Below are positions 41,996 through 50,688 of a DNA stretch of 64,000 nt, in pieces (positions within the stretch are counted from its first letter, which is position 1; every line of letters begins with the position of its first letter). Below the pieces are notes generated by a model. The model saw only the letters and a program-made list of their open reading frames with translations, did no database searches and was not told the DNA's origin. This DNA is from Lujinxingia vulgaris (GTDB lineage: Bacteria; Myxococcota_A; Bradymonadia; Bradymonadales; Bradymonadaceae). The DNA is taken from assembly GCF_007997015.1 (NCBI RefSeq), contig NZ_VOSM01000005.1, positions 1 to 64,000 of the forward strand, given 5' to 3'. The translations under genes were made by a program, and so were the position numbers.

Positions 41996-44161
41996 TCAGG
42001 GGCCGAAGTCGCTTCCAACGCCCTCGGGCTGCTCCTCGCTGCCCTCCAGCTCGACCTCCTTCGGGGCGAAGCGTGAGGAGCAATCATCAAAGGCCTCCGG
42101 GTCCTCGGAGCTGCGTCGTGCGTCATCGCGGTAGATGTCGGCCAGAAAGTTCGCGTAACCCTCATCATCGATCCACACCGTGTAGTACTCGGTGATCACC
42201 GGCAGTTGGTTCTCAAACTCAATCTTTCGAGTTCGTCCCGAGGCGATGGTCTCATTCACATCGACGTCGCGTCCGTCGTAGTTGGCCAGAAAGCGAGCCA
42301 GCTCCACCGGCTCCTGCACCCGCACGCAACCCGAGCTGTAACCGCGCACCGGGTACTCAAAATAATGCTTCTGGGGGGTATCATGCAGGTAGGTGTTGTG
42401 TTCGTTGGGGAAGATAAACTTCGCCACACCGAGGGCGTTGTTCGGTCCGGGCTTCTGGCGCACGGCTTCGCCGCTGCCCAGCTGCAGCACCTCGTAGCCC
42501 TCTTCCTCGTAATAGTCGGGGTTCTCCTGAACCTTCGGCTCAAGCGACTCCCGCACAAGGCGAGGCGGAACGTACCAGGAGGGGTTGAGGATCATATGTT
42601 CCATCGGCGCCCACTGCACCGGCGTGGCGTTGGGGTAGACCCAGCGGCCCGTCTCCCGATCGCAGACCCGCTTGTTATTGCCCACGACCACCCGAAAGCG
42701 CATCTTGCGCTCCCCGCCCACATATACCTCGGCGTGAAAATCGGGGATGTTCACAAAGATGAAGTCTTCGTCGCCGTCGAGGTGCGTCTCGCGCCAGCGC
42801 TTAAGCGTCAGCTCCATCTGCGCCAGGCGATCTTCGGCGCTCACATTGAGGCTTCGCCACACCCCGGGCGTGGGCTCTCCTTCGGTGCGGAACTGGTGGG
42901 TCTGGCGGTAATGGCGCATCGCTTCAATGAGCTCGGCGTCCATCACCTTCGGGTCGACCTCATCCAGCGTTTCGGCGCCGCTACCTTCAGCGGCCACGGC
43001 GATCGCATCGGAGACCGACGCCAACACAACCTCTTCGATCGCCTCGACTTCCTCTGCCGCCTGCGCCACCTCAGCGGCCGCCTCAGCAGGCGAGGGCTGC
43101 GGATACCCTTCGCGTTTGAGGCGCTCGCGCAGCACCTCCACCCACACGCTCCGATAGCCCTCCTCCAGCGGCACCTTACGCACCCGTTTCCAGCCGCCCT
43201 CCTCCACGATCTGCCGGTAACGCTCGGTCGCCTCAAAGAGCGCCCGGTACTGCGGATGATCCGGCTCCAACCCCTCAAACACCGACGCGACCTCGGCGGC
43301 ATCCCCGGCCTGATAGAGCGCCTGAAGGGTGCGCTGCATCCTCCCCAGAATGAGCTCCGTGGAACCCCCCGCGTCGCGAAGATCGCGCCAGTCCAGGCGA
43401 TTGAGGTTGGCGTGGCGCATCTCCCGGGCGTAGCGCAGCGCGGCGTCGGCCACATAGAGCTCGAGTTCGGCGCGCAACGCCGCCGGCTGCGCAATGGCTT
43501 CGGCCCGCGCGTTCACAAACTCCTGCACGCGGGCCAGCCCGCTGCCCCCGCGAATCAACGCGCGCTCTACAATCGGTCCCTCCAGGTCCCCCTGCTCCTC
43601 TCCCAGCTCGTCGACGGCCGCCACCAGCGCTTCGACCTCGGCCGGGCGCAGCGAAAAGGTCTTCGCCTCATCCGAGGCTTCGGCCGCAGGCGCCGCGGCT
43701 TTGCCATGGCGCGCCAGCAAGGCTTCGATCCGCGCCAGCCCAAACTCGCTGTCATCCATCGCGTGCAGCTCCGCGCGCTGCACCTGCGCAAGCACCGCCT
43801 CACCAACTTCACTGAGGCCGTCTTCGTCGCTCAAAAAGGGCCAGAGCTCCCCGTCGATGTACTCCCGCTGAAAGACGGTGGCATAACGCAACCCCGAGAC
43901 AACCCGCGCAGCAAAGGGCCGGGCCGACTCATGCGCCACAAGCTCCTCCACCGCCTGGCGAAGCGCCTGCTCACGGGCCGCCTGTTCCAGCACCGGCCCC
44001 AGGTCACCCACCCGCTCCTCGACCAGCATCCGCGCCGACTCCACCGGCACCGGCACGTCGTTGACCTGGCCATCGTCGCCGCAGGCCGCAAACACCAGCG
44101 CGCACGCTCCAGCCAGCGCCCACAGCCGCCACTTCCCCTTGATTTGAGCTCGCTTCACCAC
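41996..44161 (-). CDS. YcbB-like L,D-transpeptidase lipoprotein
   Basis: Cross-links peptidoglycan by making 3-3 (mDap-mDap) bridges in the periplasm. The 721-residue protein starts (GTG 44161, AGAAGG 6 bases upstream) with a lipoprotein signal ending VFAAC. Residues ~25-420 are a long helical scaffold. The YkuD catalytic domain occupies residues ~460-640, with NPSWYVPP, KFIFPNEHNTYLHDTP (active-site His) and SSGCVRV (nucleophile Cys). This KF-FPN...YLHDTP...SxGCVRV order is that of E. coli LdtD/YcbB. No peptidoglycan-binding domain motif is obvious in the scaffold. Length and motifs are complete. The frame begins with a GTG at 44182, which I consider less likely. Confidence 0.92.
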   Translation of the reverse strand: MVKRAQIKGKWRLWALAGACALVFAACGDDGQVNDVPVPVESARMLVEERVGDLGPVLEQAAREQALRQAVEELVAHESARPFAARVVSGLRYATVFQREYIDGELWPFLSDEDGLSEVGEAVLAQVQRAELHAMDDSEFGLARIEALLARHGKAAAPAAEASDEAKTFSLRPAEVEALVAAVDELGEEQGDLEGPIVERALIRGGSGLARVQEFVNARAEAIAQPAALRAELELYVADAALRYAREMRHANLNRLDWRDLRDAGGSTELILGRMQRTLQALYQAGDAAEVASVFEGLEPDHPQYRALFEATERYRQIVEEGGWKRVRKVPLEEGYRSVWVEVLRERLKREGYPQPSPAEAAAEVAQAAEEVEAIEEVVLASVSDAIAVAAEGSGAETLDEVDPKVMDAELIEAMRHYRQTHQFRTEGEPTPGVWRSLNVSAEDRLAQMELTLKRWRETHLDGDEDFIFVNIPDFHAEVYVGGERKMRFRVVVGNNKRVCDRETGRWVYPNATPVQWAPMEHMILNPSWYVPPRLVRESLEPKVQENPDYYEEEGYEVLQLGSGEAVRQKPGPNNALGVAKFIFPNEHNTYLHDTPQKHYFEYPVRGYSSGCVRVQEPVELARFLANYDGRDVDVNETIASGRTRKIEFENQLPVITEYYTVWIDDEGYANFLADIYRDDARRSSEDPEAFDDCSSRFAPKEVELEGSEEQPEGVGSDFGP

Positions 44162-44351
44162 CGGGCACCTTCTGCCAACCACCAGGCGCGGACTTGTCCG
44201 CAGCCTCTTGAACCTCTAGCCTTTGCCCCACCCCTCGTCGGCTCAGACCCTAACAGACCTGAGCACGTTGCCCAAGAAATCCCCCGTAAAATCCCGTCAC
44301 AGCAACGCGCCAAACAAACGCCTTATTGCCCAATAAATTCAAGGACTTACC

Positions 44352-44909
44352 ATGAGCGACATCTATTTAAGCGCGCAGACCAGCCTCCTGGTGATCGATG
44401 TGCAGGAGCGCCTGCTCAAAGCGATGCCCCAGCCCGAAATGGAGCGCTGCCTCCACGCCACCAAAACCCTGGTGGAGCTCGCCGCCGAGATCGGCGCGCC
44501 GATCGTGTACACCGAGCAGTACCCGGCGGGCCTGGGCCCGACCGAAGCCTCGCTCCTCGACACGCTGCAAAAGGCCGGTGCCGAGCGCGTCGAGAAGATG
44601 AGCTTCGATGCCTGCTCCGCCCCCGACTTTCACCGCTTCCTGATCGAGCTTCCCAAACGGATTGTCGTCTGCGGCATGGAGGCGCATATCTGCGTGCAGG
44701 CCACCGTCCGCGAGCTGATCTACCGCCGACACCAGGTCGTGGTGCCCTTCGACGCGGTCATCAGCCGCCGCCTGGAGAACCGCGACAACGGCCTGCGCGT
44801 CATGGAGCAGAGCGGCGCCATCATCTCCAACTACGAGACGCTGGTCTTCGATGCGCTGCGCAGCGCCGAGCACCCCGCGTTCAAACGTTTCTCCAAAATG
44901 GTGCGCTGA
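44352..44909 (+). CDS. Isochorismatase-family hydrolase
   Basis: A cysteine hydrolase of the isochorismatase/nicotinamidase-like superfamily, 185 residues. Catalytic triad positions are visible: Asp in LLVIDVQERLL near residue 16, Lys in VEKMSFDAC near residue 81 and Cys in VVCGMEAHICVQATV near residue 119. The short length fits the YcaC/hydrolase group rather than isochorismatase proper. Substrate unknown. It is flanked by a minus-strand cluster on each side and converges with the GT4 gene 18 bases away. Confidence 0.88.
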   Translation: MSDIYLSAQTSLLVIDVQERLLKAMPQPEMERCLHATKTLVELAAEIGAPIVYTEQYPAGLGPTEASLLDTLQKAGAERVEKMSFDACSAPDFHRFLIELPKRIVVCGMEAHICVQATVRELIYRRHQVVVPFDAVISRRLENRDNGLRVMEQSGAIISNYETLVFDALRSAEHPAFKRFSKMVR

Positions 44910-44926
44910 AGCCCGCCGCGCGCAGC

Positions 44927-46189
44927 TTACATACCGGGCTCATCCTCCCAGAAGGGGTGCTGCGGATCCTCCAGCCAACGCTCCCAGCGCGCGCCGTACT
45001 CGGACCATCGCAGCGCCCCCACGCGCTGGCGGCTGGCCTGGCGCAGCGCTTCAAATCGCGGCGAGTCCTCGGCTTTGAGCCGGGCTGCAAGCTGCAGAGC
45101 GGCCCGCAGCCCGGCATCCGTGCTGGCGACCTGCCAGGCGGGCTCCTCCAGCCAGCGGCCCACCCCGGGCACCTCTCCGACCACCGGCACCGCCCCCACC
45201 CCGGCGGCCTCCAGCAACGAGACGGGCAGCCCCTCATGGCGCCCTCCATTGAGGCGCCTGGAGGGCAGAAGAAACACGTCGATCCCCTTGAGGAATGCGG
45301 ACTTCCGCGCTCCGCTGACATGTCCCAGAAAAGCGATGCCCTCGCCACCCCGCGCCTCCAACCCCCGGCGCTCCGGCCCATCGCCGGCGATCTGAAGCAC
45401 CACCTCCACTCCGGCCGACCGCAGCTCTCGGACCACCGCAATCGCCCGATCCACGCCCTTGATCGGCACCAGCCTCCCCATAAACCCCACCCGCAGCGTC
45501 GCTGGCGATGGAGATGGGGCGTTTCTTTCGTTGTCGACCTTGCTTTCGTCGCCATGCGCTCGCTGCACCTGAAGATCCGGCGCGTCGTAGCCCATCGGCG
45601 CCACCACCACCGATCCGGCCTGGAGAGGATCGCCGGCCAGCTCGCAGAGCCTCCTGGCAAGTACCTCGCTGCTCATCGTCACCGCTCCGACCAGCACCTC
45701 GCCAGCCAGCGCACGCGCCAGCTTTGGCGGCAAGCGCCCCAGCGCGTGCACCCCACCCGAATGCCCCACCACCACCGAGGGCACGCCCGTAATGCGACCG
45801 AGCATCCTGGCGAGCAACCCGCCCGGAAGCACCCAGTGCCCCACAATGCGATCCGCACGCTCTGTGCGCAGCTCCTGCAACCCGGCGGCCAGCATCGCCC
45901 CGAGAGCCGGCACCATCAGGGCGGCCAGCGCCGGCGACTTCTCCAGGTTTTCCGGACCACCCGCCCCGAAAAACAAACGCTCCCAGGCGCGCGGCGCGTA
46001 AGGCACAAAATGCACCCGCACCCCACCCACCTCGCGCGCCGGGCCCGGCGGCACACCCTCGCCACGAAAGCACAGCACCCGCACGCGATGCCCGCGCGCG
46101 GCCAGGCTCTCACACCAGCGCGCCACAAAGGCGCCCGCCCCATCACCCTCAAAACGCGGGTAGCTGCTGGTCACCACCAGAAGGTTCAT
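44927..46189 (-). CDS. Glycosyltransferase family 4 (GT-B fold)
   Basis: A 420-residue retaining glycosyltransferase, probably transferring a sugar to a surface polysaccharide or glycolipid. GT4 features: N-terminal LLVVTSSYPRFEGDGAG, glycine-rich GHSGGVH near residue 155, a GFMGRLVPIKGVD near residue 262 start of the second Rossmann domain, and the catalytic EGLPVSLLEA (E-x7-E) near residue 343. It is the last gene of a minus-strand operon starting with the FtsE-like gene; the GT2 gene ends 6 bases before it. Confidence 0.88.
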   Translation of the reverse strand: MNLLVVTSSYPRFEGDGAGAFVARWCESLAARGHRVRVLCFRGEGVPPGPAREVGGVRVHFVPYAPRAWERLFFGAGGPENLEKSPALAALMVPALGAMLAAGLQELRTERADRIVGHWVLPGGLLARMLGRITGVPSVVVGHSGGVHALGRLPPKLARALAGEVLVGAVTMSSEVLARRLCELAGDPLQAGSVVVAPMGYDAPDLQVQRAHGDESKVDNERNAPSPSPATLRVGFMGRLVPIKGVDRAIAVVRELRSAGVEVVLQIAGDGPERRGLEARGGEGIAFLGHVSGARKSAFLKGIDVFLLPSRRLNGGRHEGLPVSLLEAAGVGAVPVVGEVPGVGRWLEEPAWQVASTDAGLRAALQLAARLKAEDSPRFEALRQASRQRVGALRWSEYGARWERWLEDPQHPFWEDEPGM

Positions 46190-46195
46190 CGGCGC

Positions 46196-47029
46196 TTACT
46201 CGGCCGCCGCGGCCACGTCATCCCAACGCCCCGTCTCAGCCCCCGCGGCGGTAGAAGCACCGACGTCGGGGCGCAGCGTCACAACCTCTCCGCGCGGCGC
46301 ATCGGCGATCGAGAGGCGACGCACGCGCCGCATCGCTCCCCGCAAGAGAATGCCGCTGATCGGCACGATCACCTTCGATATCTTCAGCCCGGAGACTTCA
46401 TCGGCGTAAACCGGCCGCACCACCGGCTGAATTACCCGGGCACCTCGCTCGGCCAGTCGAATCAGCATGTCGTTGGGGTAGCCGTAACGCGGGTACAGCT
46501 CGCCGAGCGGCAGCGCCTTGAGCATCTGACGGCTGATGGCCGTGTAGCCACACTGCGTATCCTCCAGGCCCTCGAGTCCGCTGACCAGGCTGGTCAGCCG
46601 TGCCAGCACGGCAGTCCCCGCGCGACGCAGGGGCGGCATTTTCGCGATCTCGGGGTGGCGCAGGCGGTTTCCCTTCACATAGTCGGCCCGCCCCTCCAGC
46701 ACAGGCGAGAGCACCGCCGGCAAGTCCGCCGGGTCCATCTGATCGTCGGCGGCCATCACCACGACCACGTCCGCCCCCAGCTGCAGCGCGCGCTCATAGC
46801 CCCGCACAATCGCGCGCCCCACCCCCTGGTTAAAGCCCAGGCGCACCACGTCCACCCGGGCCTCAACCCGGGCCAGCGCCGCGGCCACCTCAAAAGTGCG
46901 GTCCGGGGAGCCGTCATCGACCACGATCGCGTGGTCGATAAAGCCAGGGAGCCCCGCCAGAGTGCGCGGCAAGATCGTCTCTTCGCAATAAGCCGGCACC
47001 ACCACGGCGACGCGTTTTCCTTCCAACAT
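46196..47029 (-). CDS. Glycosyltransferase family 2 (dolichyl-phosphate mannose synthase-like)
   Basis: A 277-residue GT-A fold transferase. VVVPAYCEETILPRTLAGL (residues ~8-26), IVVDDGSPDRTFEVA near residue 35 (nucleotide binding DD), VVMAADDQMDP near residue 92 (the D-x-D-like metal site) and a QMLKALP-containing C-terminal helix are visible. Members add a nucleotide-sugar-derived glycosyl to polyprenyl or other acceptors. GAGG 5 bases before the ATG gives a good ribosome binding site. It precedes the GT4 gene by 6 bases. Acceptor unknown. Confidence 0.88.
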   Translation of the reverse strand: MLEGKRVAVVVPAYCEETILPRTLAGLPGFIDHAIVVDDGSPDRTFEVAAALARVEARVDVVRLGFNQGVGRAIVRGYERALQLGADVVVVMAADDQMDPADLPAVLSPVLEGRADYVKGNRLRHPEIAKMPPLRRAGTAVLARLTSLVSGLEGLEDTQCGYTAISRQMLKALPLGELYPRYGYPNDMLIRLAERGARVIQPVVRPVYADEVSGLKISKVIVPISGILLRGAMRRVRRLSIADAPRGEVVTLRPDVGASTAAGAETGRWDDVAAAAE

Positions 47030-47122
47030 CTCAACCTCAATGGCCGCAGCACCAGGGGCACGTCGCGGCGATATACGGGGCGCTCCTCGGGGTCAAACGC
47101 CCGAGCAACGCCCGCCAGCTCG

Positions 47123-48190
47123 TCAGCGGGTCACAAACCATGGCGAGGGATCGACGGGGCGCCCGCGCTCGCGCAACTCAAAATACAGCCCCGGCCCATC
47201 CAGCCTGCCGCTCTCACCGGAGGTGCCCAGCACGTCGGCCCGCCCTACGCGCTGGCCAACCTCCACCTCGATGCGCTCCAGGTGGGCGTAGAGCGAGTGG
47301 TAGCCGCCGCCATGATCGACCATCACCAGCAGCCCGTATCCCACAAAACGCTCGGCAAAGACCACCAGCCCTTCCGAGACCGGGCGTACATCGGTGCCCA
47401 CCTCCACCTCGTAGGTCAGGCCGGTGTGGCGCACCGTGCTCTGGGTGCCCTTGAGCTTTCGCGGCCCGAAGGGGTGCGTCACCGGCGCGCTCACCGGCGG
47501 CACCAGCGCGCCCTTTTTGCGATGAAAGTCCGCCGTCGAAGGGTTCTCGGGCATCGTATCGCCGGCGTCCTCCAGGGCCTGCGCCGCCTGCACGTAGGCC
47601 AGGTTGAGCTCGCCGCCGCCCTGATGAAGCGCGCGCTCAATCCACAGGGAACGCTCGCGCTTTCGCGCGGCGATCAACGCCTGCTGTTCGGCAATCGCCA
47701 CATCGAGTCGGGTGCGCCAGGTCAAAAGCTCCGCGCCGCGCTCCACCCCGCGGGCCAGCTCCCCGAGCGTATCGAGCTCGTCTTTAAGGGTGGCCATCGC
47801 CGCCGGCTCACTCAGCTCCAGCAGGCGTTTAAAACGGTCGGCGCGCGCCGGCGTCTGCCACACTGCCTGACGGGCGACCTTGCGCGAAGCCCCGTCCCAT
47901 GCGGCCTGGCGGGCGCTGATATCGCGCCGCATCCCCCGGGTGGCCCGCCACACCGCGTGCTCATCGGCCATCACCAGATCGCCGCTGGCGTCGAGCGCGC
48001 GGGCCTGCGCCTGCTGGCGCTCCAGCTCTTCATCGAGCGCGATCGCCTCGCGCTCGCGCGCGTCGAGGCCCTGCAGCCAACCCGCCGACGCCCCGACCAC
48101 CGGCGACGAGGCGCCAGCGGTCGAAGCCACCAGGAGCGCAACGAGCGCAGCGCCCGTCAGCAGACGTACAGAAAAGCGACGTGTCGTCAT
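47123..48190 (-). CDS. envC: EnvC-like amidase activator with degenerate LytM domain
   Basis: EnvC activates periplasmic amidases for septal peptidoglycan splitting and is docked by FtsX. The 355-residue product (ATG 48190, overlapping ftsX by ATGA) has a signal peptide (VRLLTGAALVALLVASTAGA). A long coiled coil covers residues ~40-210 and a LytM/M23-like domain covers residues ~245-355. The M23 zinc sites are degraded: HTGLT replaces H-x-G-x-D and GPGLYFELRERGRPVDPSPW replaces the H-x-H strand. Loss of catalysis is a known property of EnvC, whose own end reads LYFEIRRQG. So this is an EnvC-type activator and not a hydrolase. It follows ftsE and ftsX as in many proteobacteria. Confidence 0.88.
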   Translation of the reverse strand: MTTRRFSVRLLTGAALVALLVASTAGASSPVVGASAGWLQGLDAREREAIALDEELERQQAQARALDASGDLVMADEHAVWRATRGMRRDISARQAAWDGASRKVARQAVWQTPARADRFKRLLELSEPAAMATLKDELDTLGELARGVERGAELLTWRTRLDVAIAEQQALIAARKRERSLWIERALHQGGGELNLAYVQAAQALEDAGDTMPENPSTADFHRKKGALVPPVSAPVTHPFGPRKLKGTQSTVRHTGLTYEVEVGTDVRPVSEGLVVFAERFVGYGLLVMVDHGGGYHSLYAHLERIEVEVGQRVGRADVLGTSGESGRLDGPGLYFELRERGRPVDPSPWFVTR

Positions 48191-49098
48191 GGCAGCCTCC
48201 AGTCCAGCAGGGGGCGCAGCGCGCCTTCGGCGCGGTCGGCCTGGCGAGGACGGCGCAACGCCCACCCGAGCAACGCGCCCAGAAGCGCGCCGCCGCAGAT
48301 CTGGGCGACCATCACCGGGACGGCCGCCGCCGCGCTCAGCGTCGCATCGACGAGCAGGGGTTGCAGCGCGGCGCTGAGCGCGCTCAGCGTAAGCAGCGTG
48401 GCCGGGGCTGCCAGGGCGCCGGCCGCCGCGCCCAGCACAAGCCCGCGCACAAGCGTGGCGCGGCCGAGCGCCACGCGCGAGGCTCCGAACTGCTCCAGCA
48501 TCGCCTGCTCGGCGCGCTCTTCTTCACGAAGTCGCCACAACAGGCCGCCCAGGCCCATCAGCGCGCCCAACAGCGCCAGCGCCCACCCCACCCACACGCC
48601 AACGCGGATCGCTCGCCAGGCGGCCATCGCCTCCAACGCCTGCGACTCAGGCAGATCCACGGCCACAACCTCATCGCGAACCTCCAGCGCGGCGACCTGG
48701 GCCGCCAGCGCCTCACTGCTCTGCCCCAGCGCCGAAGGCTCCACCTCCAGCACTACCGGCAAAAGTGAAGCATCAAGCCCCATCTGGCGAACGTCCTCAT
48801 CGCCCAGCCGCTCGCGCAAAAGCTCCATATTCTCGTCAGGAGAACGCCGATGCACCTGAGCGACTCGCGACCAGCCCTCCACCTCGGCGATGAGCGCGTC
48901 GAGCTGTGCGCTCTCCGGCTGCCCCTCCACATAGATCGCCGGCCAGTACTGCGTCGCGGCGCTCTGTTGGGCGCGCTCCAGCTGCCAACTCCCCAGCGCG
49001 AGCACCCCGCCCAGGCTCAAAATGGCGGCCAGGCCCAGGAGCACACACGCCGTCCAGGTGCGCCGTTTGCTCAGCGCCACAAGCGGACTTCTCAGCAT
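48187..49098 (-). CDS. ftsX: FtsX-like cell division permease
   Basis: FtsX is the membrane partner of FtsE and transmits its state to EnvC across the membrane. The 303-residue protein has one N-terminal membrane helix (ACVLLGLAAILSLGGVLALG), an extracytoplasmic loop domain (~residues 40-160) and three C-terminal helices (VGWALALLGALMGLGGLLW, TLVRGLVLGAAAGALAAPATLL, VMVAQICGGALLGALLGWALR). The ATG at 49098 is chosen for the GGAGGCG box and overlaps the upstream ftsE-like gene by 7 bases; the frame could extend to 49212. It overlaps envC by ATGA. The FtsX_ECD is weakly conserved, so the name rests on topology and context. Confidence 0.82.
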   Translation of the reverse strand: MLRSPLVALSKRRTWTACVLLGLAAILSLGGVLALGSWQLERAQQSAATQYWPAIYVEGQPESAQLDALIAEVEGWSRVAQVHRRSPDENMELLRERLGDEDVRQMGLDASLLPVVLEVEPSALGQSSEALAAQVAALEVRDEVVAVDLPESQALEAMAAWRAIRVGVWVGWALALLGALMGLGGLLWRLREEERAEQAMLEQFGASRVALGRATLVRGLVLGAAAGALAAPATLLTLSALSAALQPLLVDATLSAAAAVPVMVAQICGGALLGALLGWALRRPRQADRAEGALRPLLDWRLP

Positions 49099-49751
49099 AG
49101 CGCCGCCTCCGGCGCCACCGCATCCAGGCGCAGCACCTCCCCGCTCGACGAGCGGCTCGTGGGGCGACGCCCCAGCACCACCACCGCGCTTCCCCGCTCT
49201 TTGAGCTGCCACAACCAGGAGAGCACACGCCCCCGCCAGGCCGCCTCCATCGCCTCATGCACCGCGTCGATCACCACGAGCTTCGGGTCGCCCACCGTGG
49301 CCATCATCACGCCCACCAGCATGCGCTCCTGGGCGCTGAGTTCCGCGCCCGGCACGTCGCGAAGATGTGCGATCCCCAACCCCTCCAGCACCGCCTCGGC
49401 GGCCGCCAGGGCGCCGGCCGCCCCACCACGCGCGACCATCGGCAACACCGCATGTTCCACCACCGTACGCCCGGCCAACACAGCAGGCCACTGCGCACAC
49501 CCGCCGATCTCGCGCCGCACCGCACTCAAGCCTGCGCGCCCCACCCGCTCCAGGTTGCGCCCGGCCACCACAAGCCGCCCCGAAGAGGGCTGGCTCATCA
49601 ACGTGATCACCTCAAACAGCGCGCTCTTGCCGCTGCCCGCCCCGCCCACAACCTCGGCCCACTGCCCTCGCTCCACACGCCAGCTCAGCGCGCGCGCGCC
49701 ACCGCGCCCCTCACCACCGGTGGGAACCCTCACGTCATACAATGCGATCAT
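49092..49751 (-). CDS. FtsE-like ABC ATPase lacking catalytic residues
   Basis: An ABC-type nucleotide-binding domain of 219 residues in the ftsE position upstream of ftsX and envC. The Walker A is intact (GGAGSGKS, residues ~36-43) and a Q-loop glutamine is present (GGCAQW near residue 84). Other motifs are degraded: the signature LSGGQ reads LSAQER near residue 138; the Walker B PKLVVIDAV near residue 155 ends D-A, so the catalytic Glu is replaced by Ala; and the switch region AVVVLGRRP near residue 190 lacks the conserved His. ATP binding but not hydrolysis is therefore expected. The overlap with ftsX (7 bases) shows functional coupling. The alternative is a different ABC transporter pair, but the EnvC partner argues for FtsEX. 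Confidence 0.8.
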   Translation of the reverse strand: MIALYDVRVPTGGEGRGGARALSWRVERGQWAEVVGGAGSGKSALFEVITLMSQPSSGRLVVAGRNLERVGRAGLSAVRREIGGCAQWPAVLAGRTVVEHAVLPMVARGGAAGALAAAEAVLEGLGIAHLRDVPGAELSAQERMLVGVMMATVGDPKLVVIDAVHEAMEAAWRGRVLSWLWQLKERGSAVVVLGRRPTSRSSSGEVLRLDAVAPEAALC

Positions 49752-49804
49752 TTCTTGAGTCTTTCCCCGGGATTCACCCGACGATGCCGCGCGTCAGCCC
49801 GCGA

Positions 49805-50530
49805 TCATCCCCCGATGAACGCCTCCACAAGCTCGGTCAGCGAGAGGTCTTCATCGATCGGATCGAGCCCGTCATAGGCTTTCACCCCCGTGGAGGGAAG
49901 CTCCGCACCGCGCGCCCGGGCAAGCCCCGCCTTGAGCTCGCTGACGTTAAAACGCCCCGAGAGCTCACGCCCACGCTTCGGCTGAGGCTTCTCGGCGGCC
50001 GGCGAGCTCACCACCTCGGCCTGCTCCAGAATCTCGGAGACCTCGCCCTCATCGGCCACCGCCGTGCTGGCCTCCTTGAGGTTGGCCAGCTTGTCTTTGA
50101 GCTGCGAGAGCCCCACATGGCTCTCCCCGCCCAGCTCCTCCAGCGCCTCGACCTCGCCCTCCTCCACCGCAAGGGCCGCCGCCGGCACACGCTCCTGGGA
50201 GGGGTTGAAGACCTCGGTCTTCGCCTCCACATCCTCTTCACCGGCGTCTTCGAGAGGCTCCAGCCCCACCATATGGTCGTATTCGCCCGAGAGCAGCTTC
50301 TTGTAGAGGGTGCGGTGGCTGGCCTGCATCGCGCTCTTGATCTTCTTGTCGCGCGTCTTCCCGCTCAACCCCTCCACTAGCTCGGTGTAATTGGTGATAC
50401 GCGTATCGAGGATCGCGCCCCCATGAAAGAGCTGCGTCTCAATCGTATCGGTGCTCGCCCCGCGATCTTCGGTCTGAATGTGGAACGTCTTCCCGCGGTG
50501 CTCCACGTCGTTGTTATAACCAATCAGCAT
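49805..50530 (-). CDS. Conserved protein with HIQTED-type N-terminus
   Basis: A 241-residue soluble protein. Its first 40 residues, LIGYNNDVEHRGKTFHIQTEDRG...ETQLFHGG, look like a small conserved N-terminal domain that I recall in uncharacterised Myxococcota proteins. A helical, acidic stretch with short K/R-rich parts follows. The C-terminal part (residues ~185-241) has SGRFNVSELKAGLARARG and DLSLTELVEAFIGG. No signal peptide. It is 53 bases upstream of the ftsE-like gene on the same strand and may be in that operon. The start ATG 50530 follows GGAG; 11 extra residues would precede it in the longer frame. Confidence 0.72.
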   Translation of the reverse strand: MLIGYNNDVEHRGKTFHIQTEDRGASTDTIETQLFHGGAILDTRITNYTELVEGLSGKTRDKKIKSAMQASHRTLYKKLLSGEYDHMVGLEPLEDAGEEDVEAKTEVFNPSQERVPAAALAVEEGEVEALEELGGESHVGLSQLKDKLANLKEASTAVADEGEVSEILEQAEVVSSPAAEKPQPKRGRELSGRFNVSELKAGLARARGAELPSTGVKAYDGLDPIDEDLSLTELVEAFIGG

Positions 50531-50634
50531 GCAGGACTCCGACCTCAGTAAGGGCGCCGCCACAGCGGGCGCGGCAAAGGTTGACTCCGGAAAATTAACA
50601 CAGGCCCCGGGCGCTGAAAACCACCACGCGCCCG

Positions 50635-50679
50635 GCTCACCCGCGATGTGTTCACCCGCGATGGGCTCACCCGCAACCC
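50635..50679. repeat. Three 15-nt direct repeats
   Basis: GCTCACCCGCGATGT, GTTCACCCGCGATGG and GCTCACCCGCAACCC occur back to back in the 158-base space between the LemA-fusion gene and the HIQTED-type gene. A CCGGGCG/CGCCCGG hairpin (50607-50613/50629-50635) precedes it. Regulatory role unknown. Confidence 0.55.
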
Positions 50680-50688
50680 GGGCACATC

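Noticed and set aside
42206-48859. A 2217-codon open frame on the plus strand
   Set aside because: It runs opposite the L,D-transpeptidase, the glycosyltransferases and envC/ftsX, has an Arg/His/Gly/Pro-rich composition without any domain, and overlaps the isochorismatase gene in another frame. It is the antisense shadow of GC-rich genes.
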